Made by a program: the position numbers and the translations under genes
Assembly (NCBI RefSeq): GCF_900141765.1
Contig: NZ_FSRK01000001.1
Span: 1,488,001-1,552,000 of the forward strand
Reading direction: 5' to 3'
From: Epilithonimonas zeae
GTDB lineage: Bacteria > Bacteroidota > Bacteroidia > Flavobacteriales > Weeksellaceae
Length of the DNA stretch: 64,000 nt
The notes under the pieces: model-generated
Database searches by the model: none
What the model was told of the DNA's origin: nothing
What the model saw: only the letters and a program-made list of their open reading frames with translations
Shown: in pieces, positions 6,960 to 14,518 of the stretch
Position numbering within the stretch: position 1 is the first letter of the stretch
Layout of the letters: every line of letters starts with the position of its first letter

Positions 6960-8963
6960 ATGCAGGGAGAAGACGACTTGAGGGGATTAGCCAAAATTAT
7001 GGCATTTATGAGGACAGTGAGCATTATGGTTATGATAATGCACCTTTACTGGTTCTGCTATGGATTTTTTGATGAGCGCCAATGGACAATAGACATCGCT
7101 ACAAAGATACTGCATAATTTTAACCGTACAGCAGGGTTATTTTCTCAACCTTTATATACTAAAATCTTTGCAGTCCTACTATTAGGCCTGAGCTGTCTTG
7201 GAACGAAAGGTATAAAAAATGAAAACATTACCTGGAACAAAATCAACCTTACACTTGTAACGGGGTTTCTACTGTTTTTCCTTAACGGTTGGTTGCTGAA
7301 AGTTAATATTCTTCTTGCAGTACATCTGTATTTTTTTTCGACTGGACTGGGGTATATTTTGTTAATGCAGGCCGGAGTCTGGATGAGCCGCATATTGAAA
7401 AACAATTTGATGGATGATGTCTTCAACAGTGAAAATGAAAGCTTCCAGCAAGAGACAAAACTGCTCTATAATGAATATTCTATAAATCTTCCTACAAAAT
7501 TCTATTATCAAGGGAACTGGCATCACGGATGGATCAACGTCGTTAACCCTTTTCGTGCGACCATTGTATTAGGAACACCAGGCTCCGGAAAATCTTATGC
7601 TGTAGTCAATAATTATATCAGGCAGCATATCGAAAAGGGCTTTTCCATGTATATCTATGATTTTAAATTTGATGACCTTTCAACGATCGCTTATAATCAC
7701 CTTTTAAATCATTATGATGCTTATAAGATAAAGCCTAAGTTCTATATCATCAATTTTGACAACCCAAGAAAAAGCCACCGATGTAATCCTTTAAATCCAG
7801 ATTTTATGACGGATATCTCGGATGCTTATGAAGCGGCCTACACCATTATGCTGAATTTGAATAGAAGCTGGATACAGAAACAAGGAGACTTCTTTGTGGA
7901 ATCGCCAATCATTCTATTAGCGGCTATTATATGGTTTTTGAAAATCTATGATAATGGCAAGTATTGTACTTTTCCACACGCTATTGAACTGCTGAATAAG
8001 AAATATGAAGATGTATTTACCATTCTTACCTCCTATTCTGAATTGGAAAACTACCTCTCCCCTTTTATGGATGCCTGGCAGGGCGGTGCGCAGGATCAGT
8101 TGCAGGGACAGATTGCATCAGCAAAGATACCTTTATCAAGAATGATTTCACCTCAACTGTACTGGGTAATGACCGGAGAAGATTTTTCATTGGATATTAA
8201 CAATCCGAAAGAACCAAAAATTTTATGTGTCGGAAATAATCCTGACCGACAGAATATTTATTCTGCGGCACTGGGGCTTTACAATTCGAGGATTGTAAAA
8301 CTGATTAATAAGAAAGGTCAGCTGAAAAGCTCAGTCATTATTGACGAGCTGCCAACCATTTATTTTAGAGGTCTTGATAATCTAATTGCAACTGCACGAA
8401 GTAATAAGGTTTCTGTTTGTTTAGGATTTCAGGATTTTTCTCAGCTTACAAGGGATTATGGTGATAAAGAAAGTAAGGTCATCCAAAATACAGTCGGAAA
8501 TATTTTCAGTGGACAGGTAATCGGTGAAACAGCGAAGGCTTTATCTGATAGGTTTGGCAAAGTGTTACAGAAAAGACAGAGTATATCGATCAACAGGAAT
8601 GACACTTCTACATCTATTTCAACACAATTGGACAGTTTAATTCCTGCCTCCAAGATATCCACTTTAACACAGGGATTTTTTGTAGGTGCTGTTTCTGATA
8701 ATTTTGATGAAAGAATAGAACAGAAAATTTTTCATTCTGAGATTGTCGTTGATGTTGCAAAACTTGCAGCAGAGGAAAAGCACTACCAAAAGATACCGAA
8801 AATTCGTTCGTTTGGGGATGAGGAGGGGAATGATTGTATGCGGAATGAAATAGAAAAAAATTATAAAAGTATTAAAACTGATATTTTAAAACTCATATCA
8901 GATGAAATACAGAGAATTTCTAATGATCCCGATTTGCAACACCTCATCAATAAAGATGTATAA
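6960..8963 (+). CDS. mobC: Type IV coupling protein MobC (VirD4/TraG-like)
   Basis: A 667-residue coupling ATPase that delivers the relaxase-DNA complex to the conjugation channel. The N-terminal 150 residues contain several membrane helices. Walker A is TPGSGKSYAV (about residues 203-212), Walker B is SSVIIDELPT (about 459-468), and FQDFSQL follows, as in VirD4/TraG and the YWMB subgroup of Bacteroidota. The C-terminus is acidic. Together with mobA and mobB it completes a mobilisation set. It is preceded by 140 bp with tandem TACTGCC repeats, so it probably has its own promoter, the ATPase gene having broken the operon. Confidence 0.9.
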   Translation: MQGEDDLRGLAKIMAFMRTVSIMVMIMHLYWFCYGFFDERQWTIDIATKILHNFNRTAGLFSQPLYTKIFAVLLLGLSCLGTKGIKNENITWNKINLTLVTGFLLFFLNGWLLKVNILLAVHLYFFSTGLGYILLMQAGVWMSRILKNNLMDDVFNSENESFQQETKLLYNEYSINLPTKFYYQGNWHHGWINVVNPFRATIVLGTPGSGKSYAVVNNYIRQHIEKGFSMYIYDFKFDDLSTIAYNHLLNHYDAYKIKPKFYIINFDNPRKSHRCNPLNPDFMTDISDAYEAAYTIMLNLNRSWIQKQGDFFVESPIILLAAIIWFLKIYDNGKYCTFPHAIELLNKKYEDVFTILTSYSELENYLSPFMDAWQGGAQDQLQGQIASAKIPLSRMISPQLYWVMTGEDFSLDINNPKEPKILCVGNNPDRQNIYSAALGLYNSRIVKLINKKGQLKSSVIIDELPTIYFRGLDNLIATARSNKVSVCLGFQDFSQLTRDYGDKESKVIQNTVGNIFSGQVIGETAKALSDRFGKVLQKRQSISINRNDTSTSISTQLDSLIPASKISTLTQGFFVGAVSDNFDERIEQKIFHSEIVVDVAKLAAEEKHYQKIPKIRSFGDEEGNDCMRNEIEKNYKSIKTDILKLISDEIQRISNDPDLQHLINKDV

Positions 8964-8994
8964 ACCATAAACGTTATTGAGTTTATGGTTTATA
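8959..8994. terminator. Perfect 14-bp inverted repeat after mobC
   Basis: TATAAACCATAAAC and GTTTATGGTTTATA pair perfectly around an 8-base loop. The repeat overlaps the mobC stop and lies between the convergent mobC and rteC genes. It is AT-rich and lacks a long T tract, so it is a probable bidirectional terminator of moderate strength. Confidence 0.65.
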
Positions 8995-9003
8995 CAACGC
9001 GTT

Positions 9004-9846
9004 TCACTCCCCTTCTGTTTGTTGAAAATGCTGGGCAAGATTATCGCTGACTATGTTCAAAAACTTGGTCGGTCCCTGTTTTCGGTTTCGGATTTCAAAG
9101 ATGGTCTTGTGAAAATTTCCAAGGTTTGTGCCGAGTGATTTTTCCACAAATCGAATTACTTCACTGAGTTCCACATTACCACCGTTGAAGCAGCGCATAT
9201 GATACAGGGCATATACCAATTCGATAAGACCAACCTTCGACGCGGACCAGACCAGTCCGGATGAATTTTGATTTCCATTATTTTCTGATAAGCTATCAAT
9301 TTGTTTTTTTAAGTATTGGTCAATCCTTTCATTCGCCAAAAATTTTGAGATCAGCTGATCATGAGAGGTAGTGAAGCTTGTGTCGAAATTGTAAAAGCCT
9401 AATGAGAGTTTCATTTTAAGATCATAGGAATTCCGGACAAATATTTTATGATCAAGGTACGTGGCTTCCCTTCTGTAATAACTGTAAAAGTCAGATTGTT
9501 CCGTGTAAAAATTCTTAAGCTTTTCCTGTTCTGTCTCATAGTATTGCTTCAGTGCATTCTTTCCGGCATTGGGTTTGTGGGATTCTAAATCTAAAACTGT
9601 TGAATAGTAAATAAACTTCGAAATGAATTTTGGTTTCAGCTTTTTGAAGAAATGAATTTCTTCGCCTTTATTCTCAAAAGGATGAGCAGAGACTAAAGAC
9701 TTTAATTTTCTGATAGAATCATCGATTAACAGTAAAGATCTTTCTGCAACCTTGAGCATGTCGTCTTCATTATAAACTTCATTGATTTTGAGCTCCAATT
9801 CTTCATGCAGCTTTGCAATTTTTCTAAAAATAGTTTTTGTTACCAT
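9004..9846 (-). CDS. rteC: RteC-family regulator
   Basis: A 280-residue protein of the RteC family, the regulator that in CTnDOT-type elements activates excision and transfer genes. The N-terminal half is helical and rich in Lys and Glu; the C-terminal region (about residues 190-275) contains SASKVGLIELVYALYHM and KSLGTNLGNFHKTIFEIRNR, the conserved winged-helix-like part of the family. The partner sensor-regulator genes rteA and rteB are not in this window, so what controls it cannot be read here. It lies convergent to mobC. The family call is based on recognised conserved C-terminal residues. Confidence 0.8.
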   Translation of the reverse strand: MVTKTIFRKIAKLHEELELKINEVYNEDDMLKVAERSLLLIDDSIRKLKSLVSAHPFENKGEEIHFFKKLKPKFISKFIYYSTVLDLESHKPNAGKNALKQYYETEQEKLKNFYTEQSDFYSYYRREATYLDHKIFVRNSYDLKMKLSLGFYNFDTSFTTSHDQLISKFLANERIDQYLKKQIDSLSENNGNQNSSGLVWSASKVGLIELVYALYHMRCFNGGNVELSEVIRFVEKSLGTNLGNFHKTIFEIRNRKQGPTKFLNIVSDNLAQHFQQTEGE

Positions 9847-9892
9847 GTCCTTTTTTTAGAAATTTACAAAAAAACGTTTAGTGACCGCTTAT

Positions 9893-11596
9893 TCAGCTGA
9901 TTTCCAATTCCTGTTTTCTCTTTTTAATATAATCCGTAGGTCGTATACCGTTAATTTCGAAGAACAGTTTTGAAAAATTCTGACGTGCTGCTATTCCGCA
10001 CTCTTCAGACAAAGCTTCTACGGTATAGTGAAGATATTTATTGTTGGTATTCAGGAGATGGGTAATGTATTGTATTCGGAGTTGAGCAATATATTTTGTA
10101 AAGTTCATGCCTTTATTTTCATTGATGTACACCGACAAATAATGAGCATTGGTATTGAGCTTACCAGCTATACTGTTCTGAGTGATGCCTTTCTTTGTAA
10201 ATTGCAACTCCCGTTCAAATTTTTCAAGTTTTTCCTTTATTTCAACAGTCACTTCCGGGCTCAGAAAAGTTTTTCTGATTGAATAATCTTCTGGTTCTTC
10301 TGTAACAATATCTCTTTTTTCATAAGTACCCTCTGCCATTCTTTTTTGAAGCCAATCGTATTGCTTTTTTATTTTTCGGTCTTTCACATACCGGATCACG
10401 AAAAATGATAGGACAAGCGTTCCTGAAAGTATTAATATCTGCGCTATTCTGATCTTTCGCAGACTCGCCTTCTCTATATCGTCCCTTTGCTCAATCAGGG
10501 ACTTACGATCGTAATCCTTATGTAGTTTTGCGGACAGATAAGGATAATCTTTTGTCATTAAACTGTCAGCTTTAAGGAGCTGTTTGGTGTAATATAGCTC
10601 CTTACTGAGATCCTTTCCTTGATAATAATCAATCAGGTAGTTATAGCTTTTAAAGACCTCAGGGAGAATAAAGTCCTCTCTTTGAAAAATAGAATCTACT
10701 TCACTGTAATAAGCTATGGCTTTATTTTCATTATTTTCAAATTCTGCGATTTTTGCTAAGTAATAATAAATAACAGATGCCCATGCAAAATCATTTCTCT
10801 GGATAATGTTTGGTAAAGCGGTCTCAAGGTCAGCTTTTGCCGAGGTGTAGTCTTTTTTTAGAAATTCAGAAATTCCAATACATTTTAAAAAATAGCTGTT
10901 TTCCAGTATAAAATCAGGATTATTTTTTGTTAGTTGATATCCTAATAGACTGAGACTGTCACTTTTAGAGAAGTTTTTTAAATACCTGTTGATCACTGCC
11001 AATTGATGCAGTGAATTGAAATAGGCTTTTTTGTAGTTAAACTGGAGGTTTTCGTGAAGCTTTTGATAATCTTGAGAGCTGTAAAACGCAGCACAGTCCT
11101 CAAAATGCTCCAGCGCCTCATCATAATAACCCAGATGTTCTTTCACAATTCCCAGATGATAAATAACCTTATACTTATGGTATTCATCTTTCGAGCCTTT
11201 AGAGTACTCATAAGCTTTCAAATACTGGTTTAAGGCCTGTTTATATTTTTTATGGTAGAAATAGTAGATGATTCCTTTGCTCAGAAAATCTTTGCTGATG
11301 TCATCTTTTGTTCCATGTTTTAAGCTGAGCATTAGAGCACTGTCAGCATATTTTATTTTGTTTTTCAGATCAAACTGTCTTCCGTCTCTGTAGCCCTGAA
11401 GCAATTTGGGAATATTATGTTCGGCTTTGGCTTTTTCTATATACAACTTAACATTAGGCATCGCACTGATGTCGTCAATGGTCATTTTTTCATAGTGGCC
11501 TCTGATCTCCCTGAAAGTACTTTCTATTTTTTTCTGTGCTGATAGTAACTGTGAAAATGCAGAAAGTAAGACGAGGAAGTAGTTTAACTTTTTCAT
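9893..11596 (-). CDS. TPR-containing membrane AraC-type regulator
   Basis: A 567-residue one-protein sensor-regulator. It has an N-terminal signal peptide (MKKLNYFLVLLSAFSQLLSA) and a large periplasmic region of tetratricopeptide-like helical repeats (about residues 60-330). One membrane segment near residue 385 reads RIAQILILSGTLVLSFFVIR. The cytoplasmic C-terminal AraC HTH (about 450-560) includes ITQNSIAGKLNTNAHYLS and GIRPTDYIKKRK. Such proteins couple a periplasmic signal to transcription in Bacteroidota. It is divergent from the secreted-protein locus starting at 11876, whose upstream repeats are candidate targets. The signal it senses is unknown. Confidence 0.8.
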   Translation of the reverse strand: MKKLNYFLVLLSAFSQLLSAQKKIESTFREIRGHYEKMTIDDISAMPNVKLYIEKAKAEHNIPKLLQGYRDGRQFDLKNKIKYADSALMLSLKHGTKDDISKDFLSKGIIYYFYHKKYKQALNQYLKAYEYSKGSKDEYHKYKVIYHLGIVKEHLGYYDEALEHFEDCAAFYSSQDYQKLHENLQFNYKKAYFNSLHQLAVINRYLKNFSKSDSLSLLGYQLTKNNPDFILENSYFLKCIGISEFLKKDYTSAKADLETALPNIIQRNDFAWASVIYYYLAKIAEFENNENKAIAYYSEVDSIFQREDFILPEVFKSYNYLIDYYQGKDLSKELYYTKQLLKADSLMTKDYPYLSAKLHKDYDRKSLIEQRDDIEKASLRKIRIAQILILSGTLVLSFFVIRYVKDRKIKKQYDWLQKRMAEGTYEKRDIVTEEPEDYSIRKTFLSPEVTVEIKEKLEKFERELQFTKKGITQNSIAGKLNTNAHYLSVYINENKGMNFTKYIAQLRIQYITHLLNTNNKYLHYTVEALSEECGIAARQNFSKLFFEINGIRPTDYIKKRKQELEIS

Positions 11597-11740
11597 ATAC
11601 TGATTATTAGAACCTCACCATCTCAAAAATACGCATTTTGATCTTAAATAATGCCTTTGGCAGCCAATGAAGACCATTCGATACAGTAAAATGTTGTTAC
11701 CATCGATAACTAAGCCTTTAAGGGCTTTTTCGTGATGGTA

Positions 11741-11776
11741 CAATTTTAAAATAGAGACGTCTCAATTCTAAAATAG
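11741..11776. promoter_or_regulatory. Direct repeats bridged by a palindrome, candidate regulator site
   Basis: CAATTTTAAAATAG (11741-11754) and CAATTCTAAAATAG (11763-11776) are direct repeats 22 bp apart. They are joined by the perfect palindrome GAGACGTCTC (11754-11763). Two same-face direct repeats are the usual form of an AraC-family site. The site sits 36 bp upstream of a -7 box and about 145 bp from the divergent AraC-type gene. A weak hairpin with five T lies at 11712-11730. The rest of 11597-11875 shows nothing else. Confidence 0.45.
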
Positions 11777-11793
11777 CCCCACAGGACAGTTTT

Positions 11794-11820
11794 TTTGTGC
11801 ATTGCAGCCTTCTAACTTTG
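11794..11820 (+). promoter_or_regulatory. Bacteroidota-type promoter of the 11876 gene
   Basis: An exact -7 box TAACTTTG is at 11813-11820, with a TTTG at 11794-11797. The 15-bp gap is shorter than the usual 19-21, so activation by the upstream site may be needed. The transcript start would be near 11828, giving a leader of about 48 bases. Confidence 0.5.
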
Positions 11821-11875
11821 GCTTTAGAATTCTAATTCAATCCGACGTCGGGATAACCAAATCAAACCAATTACA

Positions 11876-12094
11876 ATGAAAAAGTTTATCCCAATTTTTA
11901 GTATAGCGATAGCTGCAATAAGTTTACAAAACTGTTCGAACCGAGATCTAGAAATCTTGGATCTTAATGAGTCAGATGATATCCAAAAAAATCAGGTGAT
12001 GAGAAAAGATTCTGCCAAATCATCTGAGGAGATTGTAGATCCCGATCCGCCGGTTAGAGATGGCGATAACTGGAGGATCACGCATAAAGATTAA
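11876..12094 (+). CDS. Small lipoprotein
   Basis: A 72-residue precursor with a lipoprotein signal (MKKFIPIFSIAIAAISLQNC; lipid-carrying Cys20), followed by a short, charged, acidic mature peptide ending DPDPPVRDGDNWRITHKD. No known domain. The first gene downstream of the promoter at 11813, it probably begins an operon with the Cys-rich small protein and the MauE-like membrane protein. Its role is unknown. Confidence 0.65.
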   Translation: MKKFIPIFSIAIAAISLQNCSNRDLEILDLNESDDIQKNQVMRKDSAKSSEEIVDPDPPVRDGDNWRITHKD

Positions 12095-12108
12095 TCAATT
12101 CATGAACT

Positions 12109-12276
12109 ATGATTCCTCATACCTCCATATCAGCTGTCACAGGCTTACCATGTCCGGAAAGCGGCATCTGGGAGAGTATGGGGAATTTCAGAACAACTGT
12201 AACATTATGTAAAGGTGAACCGATGCCTGACTACTGCGGAATGAAAATAAAATGGAGACTGATCCAGGTTTGTTAA
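12109..12276 (+). CDS. Small Cys-containing protein
   Basis: A 55-residue protein (MIPHTSISAVTGLPCPESGI at the start, four cysteines at 15, 34, 43 and 55). The pattern CPESGIW - KGEPMPDYCG - KWRLI resembles short YjzC-like or zinc-ribbon-like proteins that carry a PxSGxW motif and a KGExxP turn; this resemblance is from memory and is tentative. It starts 14 bp after the lipoprotein gene and ends 19 bp before the MauE-like gene, so it fits one operon. No signal peptide. Confidence 0.5.
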   Translation: MIPHTSISAVTGLPCPESGIWESMGNFRTTVTLCKGEPMPDYCGMKIKWRLIQVC

Positions 12277-12295
12277 ACATATTAAAAACAAAGCC

Positions 12296-13738
12296 ATGAA
12301 ATCTTTTAAGACGATCTTTATCAAAGGTGTTTCCTATTTTTTCATCCTATTGTTTATTTATGCGAGTGTGAGTAAACTGTTGGACTTTGAGAATTTCCAG
12401 GTACAGTTAGCGCAGTCACCGATGCTTGGAGCCTATGCAGGCATCGTTTCATTGCTCGTTATTGGTGTTGAACTGGTAATTGTCTATCTCTTAGTCATCC
12501 GAAAATTTCGCATAACAGGGCTTTATGCAGCTCTTGGTATCATGTCCGCTTTTACGATGTACATCTATCTTATATTAAATTACAGTGATTCTATTCCCTG
12601 CTCCTGCGGAGGTATACTTGAGAAAATGGATTGGAATCAACATCTAATGTTTAATATATGTTGTGTTCTCTTATTGATCGTGGCAATTATCTTTAATGGC
12701 TTTACAAACAGGATAAAGTTAATGAGTCGGCTTGCATTGTCTACAATCCTGCCATTATTGTCTGTAGTGCTGTTATTTGATATAAATGTTGATGAGCACC
12801 GAGGGTCTTTTAAAAGGTATGTAATTGAACCATTAAAAGTGGAATGTCAAATATTGAAGTTTCCTATGAACAACTATTATTTTGCAGGTAGTTATGGTGA
12901 TTCTCTATTTTTAGCAAACCGCAAAACACCATTGCTTCTTTCAACCATAACACCTGATTACAATTCTATTAAACTGGACACGATCAGACTAGATAACTAT
13001 AAGTATGATTTTGTCAGTGTTACAATTAATGTCTTATACCCTTATTTCAGCGTATCTGATGGAAAGGTGCCGGTAATTTTTGAAGGGAAGTTCCCAACTT
13101 TAATGGCCTACGAGACAGGTATTAACCGACTTTATTTTTCGCGGTTCTATATGATTGAACCACAAAAATATGTATTTAAAACAATGCTTGTTAAAACAAA
13201 AGAAAGTGAACTAGGCATTTTAAATACTGCAAAAAAGGAATATCAAATCTTTCCGGATGTATTACAGAAAAAGACAGACGGCGTTTTTGACACAGACGGC
13301 GATATGGCTATAGACCATTACAACAAAAAAATTATTTACACTCATTTTTATCTCAACGAGATGATAACAGCGGATTTTAATTTCCATAATATTCAAAGAA
13401 ACAGAACGATTGATTCCCTGTCCCATATCGCAATTGAAACCAAAACACTTAAAAACGGACAACAAAAGTTATTGCGATCTCCAAGTGTCATCAACAGGGC
13501 GCAAACTTTATATGATAATAAGTTTTATAATGTATCAAATATAAGGGGCAAAGACGAATCCCTTAAAGTATCCAGAAATAATTTTATCATTGATGTCTAT
13601 AATAATCAAACGAAACAATATCTCTACAGCTTTTATATCAGGAATCATGATAAAGATAAAATCAGAGGGATATTATGCACAAAACATTATTTCTATGTAC
13701 TGTCTGGTAACAAAATTTCAAGATATACATTTAAATAA
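12296..13738 (+). CDS. MauE/DoxX-like membrane protein with a C-terminal propeller-like domain
   Basis: A 480-residue protein. The N-terminal 165 residues form about five membrane helices of the MauE/DoxX redox-associated type, with the family's cysteine pair in IPCSCGG (Cys102, Cys104). The C-terminal 300 residues are beta-rich and soluble, probably a periplasmic beta-propeller, containing repeats such as SFYIRNHDKDKIRGILCTKH. MauE-type proteins take part in forming disulfides or delivering electrons in the envelope. The neighbours are secreted proteins with paired cysteines, so it may oxidise them; that is inference. Confidence 0.65.
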   Translation: MKSFKTIFIKGVSYFFILLFIYASVSKLLDFENFQVQLAQSPMLGAYAGIVSLLVIGVELVIVYLLVIRKFRITGLYAALGIMSAFTMYIYLILNYSDSIPCSCGGILEKMDWNQHLMFNICCVLLLIVAIIFNGFTNRIKLMSRLALSTILPLLSVVLLFDINVDEHRGSFKRYVIEPLKVECQILKFPMNNYYFAGSYGDSLFLANRKTPLLLSTITPDYNSIKLDTIRLDNYKYDFVSVTINVLYPYFSVSDGKVPVIFEGKFPTLMAYETGINRLYFSRFYMIEPQKYVFKTMLVKTKESELGILNTAKKEYQIFPDVLQKKTDGVFDTDGDMAIDHYNKKIIYTHFYLNEMITADFNFHNIQRNRTIDSLSHIAIETKTLKNGQQKLLRSPSVINRAQTLYDNKFYNVSNIRGKDESLKVSRNNFIIDVYNNQTKQYLYSFYIRNHDKDKIRGILCTKHYFYVLSGNKISRYTFK

Positions 13739-13814
13739 TATCTGTTGGCCGACAGAACAGGGAATGCCGAAAACCTGTTGATTTAGAGTAGGCATAACAT
13801 CAAATTTTATTACA

Positions 13815-14096
13815 ATGAAAAATTTCATTTTACCCGCAGTTCTAATTCTGATAGGAACAGGAACTGCATTCGCTACTCAAAAAGAAAAAAGTAGCAAAGA
13901 ACATTTAGCAGTTAGACAGGGCTATATTTTTAACAATGTAACCAATCAGTGGGATAGAAGCATCATGTGTAAAGAAGAGGTTGATCCTATTTGCACAGTT
14001 AATGGTCTGCCATCAGGACAGCAGGTATTTGGAACGACCGGGCCTGACGTTGATCACCCGGAAACGGCTAATGTCGAATTATACAAAATCAACTAA
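13815..14096 (+). CDS. DUF6520-like small secreted protein, copy 1
   Basis: A 93-residue precursor: signal peptide MKNFILPAVLILIGTGTAFA, then a short mature chain with GYIFNNVTNQWDRS, a cysteine pair (Cys52 and Cys60) and GLPSGQQVFG. It matches the DUF6520 type found in Bacteroidota next to AraC/MauE/SusC genes. A close paralogue follows at 14215; both keep the two cysteines and the NQWDRS, TVNGLP and DHPETANVELY blocks. It has its own terminator. The function is unknown. Confidence 0.75.
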   Translation: MKNFILPAVLILIGTGTAFATQKEKSSKEHLAVRQGYIFNNVTNQWDRSIMCKEEVDPICTVNGLPSGQQVFGTTGPDVDHPETANVELYKIN

Positions 14097-14100
14097 AAAT

Positions 14101-14122
14101 AGCTCCCGAAAGGGAGCTTATT
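14101..14122 (+). terminator. Terminator after DUF6520 copy 1
   Basis: The stem AGCTCCC-GAAA-GGGAGCT (14101-14118) with a GAAA tetraloop is followed by TATTTT. It lies 4 bp after the stop codon. Confidence 0.9.
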
Positions 14123-14214
14123 TTAATGGTTTGAGTTAAAAATTACTGTTATCAGCAGAAAAAGTTTTTATAAAATCTGTTGACTAATTATAATACAACA
14201 TTAAATTTGACAAA

Positions 14215-14493
14215 ATGAAAAATTATTTATTAGCTACAGTCCCCATTTTATTAGGAATCGGAGCTGTTGCCCTTACAAAAACTGAAAGAAGTAACATGGA
14301 GAAGGCAGCTATTAGACAAGGCTATATTTTTAATCACTCAACCAATCAATGGGATCGAAGCGTTATGTGCGGAACAGATGGGACCATTTGTACTGTTAAT
14401 GGTTTACCAGCTGGACAGCAGGTTTTTGGGACTGATGGACCTGAAATTGATCATCCGGAGACGGCTAATGTTGAATTATATAGGCTAGACTAA
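14215..14493 (+). CDS. DUF6520-like small secreted protein, copy 2
   Basis: A 92-residue paralogue of the preceding gene, with signal peptide MKNYLLATVPILLGIGAVAL and mature blocks GYIFNHSTNQWDRS, MCGTDGTICTVNGLPAG and DHPETANVELY. The two cysteines are conserved, but the spacing between them differs by one residue. The duplication and the separate terminators suggest each is expressed on its own in quantity. The function is unknown; secretion is predicted. Confidence 0.75.
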   Translation: MKNYLLATVPILLGIGAVALTKTERSNMEKAAIRQGYIFNHSTNQWDRSVMCGTDGTICTVNGLPAGQQVFGTDGPEIDHPETANVELYRLD

Positions 14494-14494
14494 G

Positions 14495-14518
14495 AAACTC
14501 CCTTTCGGGAGTTTTTTA
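14495..14518 (+). terminator. Terminator after DUF6520 copy 2
   Basis: The stem AAACTCCC-TTTC-GGGAGTTT (14495-14514) ends in a T tract. It overlaps the 3' end of the convergent peptidase gene, so it may serve both strands. Confidence 0.9.
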
